DNA of 64,000 bases, from NCBI RefSeq assembly GCF_014647515.1, contig NZ_BMPI01000001.1:248001-312000 (forward strand). The letters run 5' to 3'. This document shows, in pieces, positions 17,176-24,713 of this stretch. Position numbers and translations under genes: made by a program. The stretch's first letter is position 1; each line of letters opens with the position of its first letter. Source of the stretch: Dactylosporangium sucinum. Its GTDB lineage: Bacteria > Actinomycetota > Actinomycetes > Mycobacteriales > Micromonosporaceae. The notes under the pieces were generated by a model that ran no database searches, was not told the DNA's origin, and saw only the letters and a program-made list of their open reading frames with translations.

Positions 17176-18300
17176 GTGCATCCCGCCGCTCGTGCCGAGT
17201 TCGCGCCGCTGCCCCGCACGTACCTCAACACCGCCGGGTACGGGCTGCCCACCGCCGGCACCGTCGCCGCGCTGGAGGGCGCGCTCGCCGCGTGGCGCGA
17301 CGGGTCGGCGGACTGGGTCAATGACTGGGACGTCAAGGCGGAGCGGTGCCGGGTCGCGGCCGGCCCGCTGCTCGGCGCACCGGCCGACGAGATCGCGTTG
17401 CTGCCGGCCGTCTCGGTCGGCGCGGGCGTCGTCTTCGGCTCGCTGTCGCCGGGCGACGAGATCCTGACCGCCGAGGGCGAGTTCGCGTCGGTGCTGCTGC
17501 CCGCGCTCGTCGCGGCCCGCCACCGCGGTGTCGGCGTCCGCCAGGTGCCCTTCGACGCGCTCGCCGCCGAGGTCGGCCCGCGGACCACGCTGGTGGCGAC
17601 GAGTCACGTGCGCTCCAACGACGGCCGGGTGCAGGACCTCCCCGCGGTCGCCGGCGCGGCGCGCGCGGTCGGCGCCGCCGTGCTCGTCGACGCCACGCAC
17701 GCGGCCGGCGTGCTGCCGGTCGACGCCGAGGCGCTCGGCCTCGACTACGTCCTCGTCGCGGCGTACAAGCACCTGCTCTGCCCGCGCGGCGTCGCGCTGA
17801 TGCGGATCGCCCGGGAGCGGTGGGACAGCGTGCCGCCGGCCGTCGCGTCGTGGCGGTCGGCCGGCGACGCGTACGCGCACTACTACGGCCCGACCCTCGC
17901 CGACCTCGCCGGTACGGCGGCGCGGTACGACGTCTCGCTCGCCTGGCACGCCTGGGTCGGCGCGGTTGCGGCCCTGGAGTTCCTCGTGGGCGTGCCGGCG
18001 GCCGAGCGCCGGGACTGGTGCGTGAGCCTCGCCAACGAGACGGCCAAGCTGCTCGGGCTGCCACCGACCGGCTCGTCGGTGCTCGCGGTCCCGGTGCTGG
18101 ACCGCGACGCTGCCGCCGCCGCGCTGCGTGCGGCCGACATCGTCACGTCGGTGCCGCCGCCGGCCGGCACCGGCACCGGCGCTCAGGTCCGCCTCTCCTT
18201 CCACCTCTACAACGACATGTCCCAGGCCCGGCACGTCGCCGACGTGCTCGCGCCGTTCGTCCCGCAACACCCGCAGAGTTCCGGAGGTAGCCCGCAATGA
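17176..18300 (+). CDS. Class V aminotransferase-fold PLP enzyme
   Basis: This fold-type I PLP enzyme of about 374 residues has YLNTAGYGLPTAGTV near the start, as in isopenicillin-N-epimerase, cysteine-desulfurase and kynureninase relatives. VDATHAAGVLPVD supplies the PLP-nitrogen Asp. AAYKHLLCPRG contains the Schiff-base Lys198. No desulfurase Cys loop is evident, so racemase, lyase or transaminase activity is more likely. I chose GTG 17176 because GGAGG at 17162-17166 lies 9 nt upstream and the frame before it is ATPase shadow. It begins 2 nt after the ATPase stop and overlaps the dehydrogenase gene by 4 bp. It probably removes or rearranges the amino group of the imported compound. Confidence 0.85.
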   Translation: MHPAARAEFAPLPRTYLNTAGYGLPTAGTVAALEGALAAWRDGSADWVNDWDVKAERCRVAAGPLLGAPADEIALLPAVSVGAGVVFGSLSPGDEILTAEGEFASVLLPALVAARHRGVGVRQVPFDALAAEVGPRTTLVATSHVRSNDGRVQDLPAVAGAARAVGAAVLVDATHAAGVLPVDAEALGLDYVLVAAYKHLLCPRGVALMRIARERWDSVPPAVASWRSAGDAYAHYYGPTLADLAGTAARYDVSLAWHAWVGAVAALEFLVGVPAAERRDWCVSLANETAKLLGLPPTGSSVLAVPVLDRDAAAAALRAADIVTSVPPPAGTGTGAQVRLSFHLYNDMSQARHVADVLAPFVPQHPQSSGGSPQ

Positions 18301-19289
18301 GTTCGGTCGTGCAGGTCGAGTACGTCGGCGATCTCGCGCCGTACGACGACGAGGTGGCCGCCCTCGCCGAGGTCGGCGCCGATCTGACCGTGATCCGTGC
18401 CGCCGACGGCGATGCCCTGGTCGACGCGGCGCGCGACGCCGACGTGATCTGGCTCGAGTGGACGCCGCACCTGACCCGCGACGTCCTGGCCCGGTTGCCG
18501 CGCCTCGGCCTCGCGATCCGCTGGGGCGTCGGCTACGACCAGTTCGACGTGGCGGCGGCGACGGAGCTCGGCATCGCGGTGGCCAATGCGCCGTCGTACT
18601 GCACCGAGGACGTCGCCGAGCACGCGCTCGCGCTGCTGCTCGCGCTCTCCCGGCAGGTCGTCCACCGCGACCGCCAAGGCCAGCAGGGACTGTGGCGCCA
18701 CGGGCCGGCACCGCACCGGCGGCTGGCCGGCAGCACGGTGGGCGTGATCGGACTGGGGCGGATCGGCGGCCGCGTCGCGCGGATCGCGTCCGCGTTCGGC
18801 GCGAACGTGCTCGGCTACGATCCGGTCGCGCCCACGATCGACGCGCCCGTGCGCCGCGTGGACCTCGAGGAGCTGCTGCGCGAGTCCGACTTCGTCAGCG
18901 TCCACGTGCCGCTGACCGAGACCACCCGGCACCTGTTCGACACCGGCACGCTCGCGCTGATGCAGCCGCACGCCGCGCTGGTCAACACCAGCCGGGGCGG
19001 CATCGTCCGGCAGGAGGCGCTGGTGGAGGCGCTCGACGCCGGCCGGCTGGGCGCCGCGGCGCTGGACGTGTTCGAGCAGGAGCCGCTGCCGGCCGACAAC
19101 CCGTTGCGCGGCCGCGACAATGTCATCCTGACCCCGCACGAGGGGGCCAACTCGCCGCAGGCGCTGCGTGACCTGCGCCGCGAGGTGTGCGGCGCCACCG
19201 TCGAATGGCTCCGCACCGGCTGGGCCGCCTCGATCGTCAACCCGCAGGTCCGCCCGCACGCGCGTGGCGTCGCGCAGGGGGCACGCTGA
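18297..19289 (+). CDS. D-isomer-specific 2-hydroxyacid dehydrogenase
   Basis: This NAD(P)-dependent 2-hydroxyacid dehydrogenase has 330 residues. The nucleotide-binding motif is VGVIGLGRIGGRVARIA, followed by an acidic residue in GYDP that favours NAD. Catalytic Arg233 lies in TSRGGIVRQEAL, the Glu in FEQEPLP, and catalytic His281 in TPHEGANSPQAL. The His is followed by Glu rather than the more usual Ile or Val. The family interconverts 2-keto acids and D-2-hydroxy acids or acts on phosphoglycerate. Here it probably reduces or oxidises the keto acid made by the aminotransferase. It overlaps both neighbours by a few bases. Confidence 0.88.
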   Translation: MSSVVQVEYVGDLAPYDDEVAALAEVGADLTVIRAADGDALVDAARDADVIWLEWTPHLTRDVLARLPRLGLAIRWGVGYDQFDVAAATELGIAVANAPSYCTEDVAEHALALLLALSRQVVHRDRQGQQGLWRHGPAPHRRLAGSTVGVIGLGRIGGRVARIASAFGANVLGYDPVAPTIDAPVRRVDLEELLRESDFVSVHVPLTETTRHLFDTGTLALMQPHAALVNTSRGGIVRQEALVEALDAGRLGAAALDVFEQEPLPADNPLRGRDNVILTPHEGANSPQALRDLRREVCGATVEWLRTGWAASIVNPQVRPHARGVAQGAR

Positions 19290-20401
19290 TGGCGCGCCGG
19301 GTGCTCGCGCAGGGCGGCGAGATCATCCTCAGGGAGGTGCCGGATCCGACGCCCGGGCCCGGTGACGTGCTCGTCCGCCCGCGCTACTCGGTGATCAGCC
19401 CGGGCACCGAACGGTCGATCGTCCGGGCCACCCGGACCAGCGTGGCCGAGGCCCACGAGTACCCCAACGCGGCGTACGAGTGGCGCACCATCCGCTCGGG
19501 CGGGGTGCGCGGGCAGACGCGGATGCCGCAGATGCCGCCGACCGACGCCGCGTCGCTCGGCTACAGCCTCGCCGGTACCGTCGTGGCGGTCGGCGACGAC
19601 GTGCTCGACCTGCGGCCCGGCGACCGGGTCGCGTGCAGCGGCAGCCAGTGTGCGTACCACTGCGAGCTCGTCGCCGTGCCGCGCAACCTGACGGTTCCGG
19701 TGCCGGAGGCGGTCCGGCTGGAGGCGGCCGCGCACGTCACCCTCGGTGCGGTCTCCATCGAGGCCCTCCGGCGGACCGGGTGCCGCTTCGGCGAAACCGT
19801 CGCGGTCTTCGGCAGCGGCATGCTGGGCCTGCTCATCGCGCAGCTGGCGGCGTCGGCCGGCATCTACGTGGTGGCGCTCGACACCAACACCGAGCGGCTC
19901 GCGCTCGCGACCGCGCTGGGTGCCGTCGCGACGCTCTCCGACACCGGCGAGGATGGGCTCGCGCGGGTACGGGCGCTGACCGGCGGGTTCGGCGTCGACG
20001 CGGTGATCGTGGCGGCCGCCGACCCCGGCAGTACGCTGGTCAACTTCGCGTTCGACCTGCTCCGCCCGGGCGGGCGGGTGGTGGCGCTCGGCGACTTCGG
20101 CATGGACCTCGACCGCAAGCGGTTCTTCGCCGCACAGGCCACGTTCGTACCGTCGGTCGCCTACGGCCCCGGCCGCTACGACCCGGTGTACGAGGAGAAC
20201 AACGTCGACCTGCCGGTCAACGCCGTCCGCTGGACCGAGAACCGCAACATGGGCCACTTCGTTCGCCTGCTCGCTGAGGGACGCCTCGACCTGGCCGCGA
20301 TGCAGGCGGTACGCGTACCGTTCGCCGACGCGCCCTCGGCCTACCGCGCGCTGTTCACCGACGACTCCCCGCTCACGGCAGTGCTCGACTTCGGTGACTG
20401 A
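19289..20401 (+). CDS. MDR-family zinc-type alcohol dehydrogenase-like protein
   Basis: This medium-chain dehydrogenase/reductase has about 370 residues. The GroES-like half begins ILREVPDPTPGPGDVLVRPR and contains SPGTERSIV, as in the BchC-like branch that lacks the classical catalytic Cys at that point. Cysteines appear in VACSGSQCAYHCE. The Rossmann half shows VAVFGSGMLGLLIAQLAA. ATG 19289 overlaps the preceding TGA; the longer frame upstream is shadow. It probably oxidises an alcohol intermediate. The zinc status and substrate are uncertain. Confidence 0.85.
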   Translation: MARRVLAQGGEIILREVPDPTPGPGDVLVRPRYSVISPGTERSIVRATRTSVAEAHEYPNAAYEWRTIRSGGVRGQTRMPQMPPTDAASLGYSLAGTVVAVGDDVLDLRPGDRVACSGSQCAYHCELVAVPRNLTVPVPEAVRLEAAAHVTLGAVSIEALRRTGCRFGETVAVFGSGMLGLLIAQLAASAGIYVVALDTNTERLALATALGAVATLSDTGEDGLARVRALTGGFGVDAVIVAAADPGSTLVNFAFDLLRPGGRVVALGDFGMDLDRKRFFAAQATFVPSVAYGPGRYDPVYEENNVDLPVNAVRWTENRNMGHFVRLLAEGRLDLAAMQAVRVPFADAPSAYRALFTDDSPLTAVLDFGD

Positions 20402-22259
20402 CGAGTGGAGTGTCGACCTGCGCTGGCTGGACGACCCGCGGCTGTCGCCGGCCGGCGACCGGGTGGCGTACGTCGAACGCGCGCTCGACCACGCCGCCGA
20501 CGCCGTCGCGTCCCGGGTCGGCGTCGTGCCGGCCGGCGGCGGGCCGACGACCTGGTTCGGCGAGGGCGCCGCGCCGCGCTGGTCGCCCGACGGCCGCCGG
20601 TTGGCGGTGTGCCGTGGCGCCGCGCTGTGGCTGGTCGACACGGCGACCGGCGCGGCGCAGCGGCTGGCGACCGCCGACGGCGGACAGGTGACGGAGCCGG
20701 CCTGGTCACCGGACGGCACGCGGCTGGCGTTCACCCACGTCGCGCTGGTCGAGTCGCCCGACGGATCCCGGGTCGACGGCCGGGCCGGCCTGTACCGGCG
20801 CCACCGGCGCATCCGGGTGGTCGACGACCGAGGTCGTCCGCTGTGGACGGTCACCGGCGACGCGTACGGACCGCAGTGGTCACCGGACGGCGGGCGGCTG
20901 GGCTTCCTCACGACCCGGTTCGGCGCGCGGCCCGACCTGTGTCATGTCGACGCCGCCGCCGGGGCGGACCCGGTCACCCGGATCACCGACGGCGCGGGTC
21001 CGGTCCGCGGCTTCGCGTGGAGCCCAGACGGTGGCCGGCTGGCCTACCTGAGCCACCGGCACGGCGACGCCGGCGACGTCAACCTGCGCCTCTGGCTGAC
21101 CGACCGCGCCGGGCACGCCCCGGCCGACCTGACCGCCGCGTGGGTGCACGGCCTCGGCAATCCGGTGCGCGGCGACGACCCGCGCGGCACCGGCGACGCG
21201 CCCGTCGTCTGGTCGGCGGCGACCGGCCGGATCTACGCCGAGGTCGCGGTCGGCGGGCGCGGCCCGCTCGCCTGGTTCGCCCCGGTGTCGGGCACCGACG
21301 GCCTTGCCTTCGACGGCGCCCACGCCTGCCTGTCCCCCACCGCCGGCGGCGGCCGGGTCGCGTTCGTGCGCAGCGACGCGGCCAGCCCGGGCGACGTCCA
21401 CGTCGCCGACGAGGCGTCGGGCCGCTCGCGCGCGGTGACCGACGCCAACCCCGACGCCGCGCGTCGCGCCCTGCCGATGGCGCCGCTGTCCGTGCGGGCC
21501 GGCGACGGCGTCGCGATCGACGCCTGGCTGACCGTGACGCCCGGCGACGCGACCCGGCCGCTGCTGGTCAACGTGCACGGCGGCCCGCACGGCGCGGTCG
21601 GCTGGCGGTACACCGCCGAGGTCCAGCGGCTGGCCGCGCGCGGATACGCGGTGCTCACCCTCAACCCCCGCGGCAGCCAGGGCTACGGCGAGGCGTTCGC
21701 CACCGCCATCCGCGGTGACTGGGGCGGCACCGACTGGTCGGACGTGTGCGCGGCGGTCGACGCCGCGACCGCGCTGCCCACCGTGGACCCACGGCGCACG
21801 GCGATCTGGGGGGTCAGCTACGGCGGGTTCATGACCCAGTGGGCGGTCGCGCACAGTACCCGGTTCGCGGCCGCGGTCAGCGAGAACGGCATCAGCGACT
21901 TCGTCGCGGCCTGGGGGGCGGGCGCCGGTGCACCGACGTTCTGGGACCTGGCGATGGGCGGAAGGCCGTGGACGTCGCCGCGGTTCGTGGACCGGTCGCC
22001 GCTCGTGCACGCCGACCGCATCGCCACGCCGCTGCTGCTCGTCCACGCCGAGCACGACCAGGTGTGCCCGGTGGCGCAGAGCGAGCAGATGCACGCGGCG
22101 CTGCGCACCCTCGGCCGGGACGTCGAACTCGTCCGCATCCCGGGCGAGGGGCACCTGATGAACCTGCACGGCCGCCCGTCGAGCCGGGCCCGCCGGGCCG
22201 CGGCGGTCGACCGCTTCCTCGACCGCCACCTGTGCCCGGACCCGCGGGAGGCCCGGTAG
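20394..22259 (+). CDS. S9-family prolyl oligopeptidase / acylaminoacyl peptidase-like
   Basis: This serine peptidase of 621 residues has an N-terminal beta-propeller made of PD40-type repeats (four WSPDG(R/T/G)RL copies within residues 60-220) and a C-terminal alpha/beta hydrolase domain. The triad is Ser475 (GVSYGGFMT), Asp555 (AEHDQV) and His587 (EGHLM), with the spacing of S9C acyl-peptide hydrolases. NVHGGPHGAVGW provides the oxyanion region. There is no signal peptide, so it should act in the cytoplasm on imported short peptides or N-acyl amino acids. GTG 20394 overlaps the end of the previous gene. It is the last gene of the operon. Confidence 0.9.
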   Translation: MTDEWSVDLRWLDDPRLSPAGDRVAYVERALDHAADAVASRVGVVPAGGGPTTWFGEGAAPRWSPDGRRLAVCRGAALWLVDTATGAAQRLATADGGQVTEPAWSPDGTRLAFTHVALVESPDGSRVDGRAGLYRRHRRIRVVDDRGRPLWTVTGDAYGPQWSPDGGRLGFLTTRFGARPDLCHVDAAAGADPVTRITDGAGPVRGFAWSPDGGRLAYLSHRHGDAGDVNLRLWLTDRAGHAPADLTAAWVHGLGNPVRGDDPRGTGDAPVVWSAATGRIYAEVAVGGRGPLAWFAPVSGTDGLAFDGAHACLSPTAGGGRVAFVRSDAASPGDVHVADEASGRSRAVTDANPDAARRALPMAPLSVRAGDGVAIDAWLTVTPGDATRPLLVNVHGGPHGAVGWRYTAEVQRLAARGYAVLTLNPRGSQGYGEAFATAIRGDWGGTDWSDVCAAVDAATALPTVDPRRTAIWGVSYGGFMTQWAVAHSTRFAAAVSENGISDFVAAWGAGAGAPTFWDLAMGGRPWTSPRFVDRSPLVHADRIATPLLLVHAEHDQVCPVAQSEQMHAALRTLGRDVELVRIPGEGHLMNLHGRPSSRARRAAAVDRFLDRHLCPDPREAR

Positions 22260-22280
22260 CCGCGCCCGTACACCCCGAGG

Positions 22281-22304
22281 AAGAAAAGCCCGCCGCGGCG
22301 CGGG
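22281..22304 (-). terminator. Rho-independent terminator of the FAH gene
   Basis: On the minus strand CCCGC and GCGGG (22289-22304, 6-nt loop) are followed directly by a T-rich run (TTTTCTT, complement of 22281-22287). It lies 6 nt beyond the FAH stop. It may also limit read-through from the convergent peptidase operon. Confidence 0.6.
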
Positions 22305-22309
22305 ACCGC

Positions 22310-23167
22310 CTAGATGGCGGCGTGCACCGAGTCCACGCACCGCTGGCGGATCGCGCCGATCCGCTCGATCGTGCTGACCACCTCGTCGCCCGGGCGCAGG
22401 TACACCGGAGGCGTCCGTCCGGAGCCGACGCCGTCGGGCGTGCCGGTGAAGATGAGGTCGCCGGGCAGCAGCGTGCACACCGCCGACAGGCGCGACACGA
22501 TGCCCGGCACCGAGACGATCATGTCGCGGGTGCGGCCGGACTGCATCAGCTCGCCGTTGACCATGCATTCAAGAGCGAGGTCGTCGACGTTGTCGAACTC
22601 GTCGAGCGTGACGAGCCACGGACCGGTCGGGCCGAAGCCGGGGAACGACTTGCCGAGGCTGAACTGCGGCGTCTGCCCGAGTGTCTGCACCCGCCGCTCG
22701 GAGTAGTCCTGCCCGACCGTGAGCCCCGCGATGTGGCGCCACGCGTCGTCGACGGAGACGCGCGTCGCCCGCGTCCCGACCACCGCGACGAGCTCGACCT
22801 CCCAGTCGACCGTGTCGCCGGGGATCGGCAGGTCGCCGTGCGGGCCCGTGATGCACGTCGGGAACTTGGTGAACGTGACCGGGACCTCGGGGATCTCGTA
22901 GCCCGCCTCGAGCGCGTGCGCCCCGTAGTTGAGGCCGATCGCGAAGACCTGCGCCGGTCGTGGCGACGGGGCGCCGAGCGTGGCCTCGTCGATGGGTGTG
23001 ACGTCAACGGTGTCGTCGAGCGAACCGGCCCATGCCCGGAACTCGGCCCAGCAGGGGTACACCGCGGCCGGGTCCGCCAGGAACCGGCCTCCGCTCGCCC
23101 GCTCGACGTCGATGCCGCCGGCCTCCGTGACGATGGTCAGCCGGCCGTCGACGTTCGCGATCCGCAT
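22310..23167 (-). CDS. Fumarylacetoacetate hydrolase family protein
   Basis: This FAH-fold enzyme has about 285 residues. Motifs include FAIGLNYGAHALEAG, PVTFTKFPTCITGP, the metal-binding region DWEVELVAVVG, GLTVGQDYSERR, SLGKSFPGFGPTGPW and GDLIFTGTPDGVG. This is the shape of the 2-keto-3-deoxy-sugar-acid, acylpyruvate or ureidoglycolate-type branch, whose members cleave or decarboxylate 2-keto acids using Mg2+. I chose ATG 23167 because AAGGAG precedes it by 6 nt; a GTG 18 nt earlier has no site. It is a single gene whose promoter is nearly identical to that of the operon at 10677, so it probably handles a keto acid made by that operon. Confidence 0.9.
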   Translation of the reverse strand: MRIANVDGRLTIVTEAGGIDVERASGGRFLADPAAVYPCWAEFRAWAGSLDDTVDVTPIDEATLGAPSPRPAQVFAIGLNYGAHALEAGYEIPEVPVTFTKFPTCITGPHGDLPIPGDTVDWEVELVAVVGTRATRVSVDDAWRHIAGLTVGQDYSERRVQTLGQTPQFSLGKSFPGFGPTGPWLVTLDEFDNVDDLALECMVNGELMQSGRTRDMIVSVPGIVSRLSAVCTLLPGDLIFTGTPDGVGSGRTPPVYLRPGDEVVSTIERIGAIRQRCVDSVHAAI

Positions 23168-23211
23168 GTGCCGCTCCTTGCTCACCGAGGGGCCGGCCGC
23201 CGGCCCGCTAC

Positions 23212-23253
23212 AGCATCACGCCGATGTGTTCGACGAGTCAATAGATTTTCGAA
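23212..23253 (-). promoter_or_regulatory. Promoter and operator of the FAH gene
   Basis: On the minus strand the box TTCGAAAAT, the -35 TTGACT (23236-23241), the half-site TCGAA (23229-23233) and the -10 GATGCT (23212-23217, 18-nt spacer) follow in the same order and spacing as at 10585-10626. The 25-nt core (23229-23253) matches that promoter at 22 positions. Around the box the plus strand reads TTTTCGAAAA (23246-23255), a perfect palindrome. Confidence 0.7.
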
Positions 23254-23269
23254 AACGTGCCGACTGTTC

Positions 23270-23300
23270 CTTGAGTCGACCCAAGAACGAAAGCTAGTCT
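23270..23300 (+). promoter_or_regulatory. Promoter of the M20 amidohydrolase operon with palindrome over the -35
   Basis: TTGAGT (23271-23276) and TAGTCT (23295-23300) with an 18-nt spacer form a candidate promoter, giving a leader of about 57 nt. CTTGAGTCGACCCAAG (23270-23285) is a 16-bp palindrome with one mismatched pair and covers the -35, so a bound protein would block it. It differs from the TTCGAAAAT boxes and may be the site of the second GntR regulator. Confidence 0.5.
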
Positions 23301-23363
23301 GTGGCTCGAACAGGCTCGGGCAACGACCCGATCGGCGCACGGACTCCACCCGAGAGGCAACCG

Positions 23364-24713
23364 ATGGTGACCGAATCCCCGCAGGAGGCCGCCGGCCGGG
23401 CCCGCGTGGTCCTCAACGACCTCGACCTGGTCCTGCCGGCCGTCGACGCGCTCTACCGCGACCTACACGCCAACCCCGAGCTGTCCGGCGCCGAGGCGCG
23501 CACGGCCGGCGTCATCGCCGAGCGGTACGCCGCCGCCGGCCTCGCCGTGACCCCGGGCGTCGGCGGCCACGGCGTCGTCGGGGTGCTCGCCAACGGGGCC
23601 GGGCCGGTGGTGGCCGTGCGCGCCGACTTCGACGCGCTGCCGATCGCCGAGGACACCGGCCTGCCGTACGCGAGCACCGCCGTCGCCACCCGCGCCGACG
23701 GCACCACCGTGCCGGTCATGCACGCCTGCGGTCACGACCTGCACACCGCGAGCCTGGCCGGGGCCGCACAGCTCCTCGGCGCCCGCCGCGAACTGTGGTC
23801 CGGCACGCTCGTGCTGATCGCCCAGCCGGCCGAGGAGTCGATGCAGGGCGCCAAGGCGATGCTCGCCGACGGCCTGTTCCGCGGGGACGGCCGTTTCCCA
23901 CGCCCGGACGTCGTGCTCGCCCAGCACTGCGCCATCACGCGCGCCGGGATGGTGCACCACCGGCCCGGGCTCGCCTACTCGGCGTGCCGCAACTTCCGGA
24001 TCACCATCCACGGCAGCGGCGCGCACGGCGCGGCCCCACACTGGTCGGTCGACCCGGTGGTGCTCGCCGCCCAGACCATCGTCATGCTGCAGACGGTCGT
24101 CTCACGCGAGGTCGACCCCGACGAGATGACCGTGCTGACCGTGGGCTCCGTCCACGCCGGGACCCGGCCCAACATCATTCCGGCCGAGGCGGTGCTCGAG
24201 GTCACCCTGCGCGGCACGTCCGAGGCGGTGATGGACCAGCTGCAGGCCGCGATGGAACGGATCGTGCGCGGCGTCGCCGAGGCCGGCCGGGCGCCCCGGC
24301 CACCCGACATCGAGCTGCTTGAGCAGACCCTCCCGGTCCGCAACGACGCCGACGTCACCGCCCGGGTACGGGCCGTGCACGCCGACCTCTTCCCGTCCGG
24401 CGACATGGTCGACCTGCCGTGGCCCAACAAGGGCAGCGAAGACTTCGCTTACTACGGCGAGCCCGGCGACGGGCGCTACTACGCCGGCCCGGCGATCCCG
24501 GTGTCGATGTGGTTCTACGGCAGCACCGCGGCCGACCTCTGGGACGCGGCGAGCGGCGACCTGCGCGAGCGCATCGCCCGGATGCCCGGCCAGCACACGC
24601 CCTTCTACGCACCGGACCGGCTGCCCACGCTGCGCCGCGGGGTCGAGACCCTCGTCGGGGCCGCCCTCGCGTTCCTGCCCGCACCGGTGCCGGCCCAGGG
24701 AGATCCGGCATGA
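23364..24713 (+). CDS. M20-family amidohydrolase
   Basis: This M20D (hippurate hydrolase / IAA-amino-acid hydrolase type) metallo-amidohydrolase has about 449 residues. ADFDALPIAEDTGLPY and HACGHDLHTAS (ligands His120, Cys122, His124) are followed by the catalytic Glu pair in AQPAEESMQGA and by WPNKGSEDFAYY near the C-terminus. A dimerisation (lid) domain lies between. The family splits N-acyl or N-carbamoyl amino acids. ATG 23364 has GAGAGG upstream; a GTG 63 nt earlier overlaps the predicted promoter. Its stop overlaps the start of the E1-like gene by 4 bp, so the two are translationally coupled. Confidence 0.9.
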   Translation: MVTESPQEAAGRARVVLNDLDLVLPAVDALYRDLHANPELSGAEARTAGVIAERYAAAGLAVTPGVGGHGVVGVLANGAGPVVAVRADFDALPIAEDTGLPYASTAVATRADGTTVPVMHACGHDLHTASLAGAAQLLGARRELWSGTLVLIAQPAEESMQGAKAMLADGLFRGDGRFPRPDVVLAQHCAITRAGMVHHRPGLAYSACRNFRITIHGSGAHGAAPHWSVDPVVLAAQTIVMLQTVVSREVDPDEMTVLTVGSVHAGTRPNIIPAEAVLEVTLRGTSEAVMDQLQAAMERIVRGVAEAGRAPRPPDIELLEQTLPVRNDADVTARVRAVHADLFPSGDMVDLPWPNKGSEDFAYYGEPGDGRYYAGPAIPVSMWFYGSTAADLWDAASGDLRERIARMPGQHTPFYAPDRLPTLRRGVETLVGAALAFLPAPVPAQGDPA

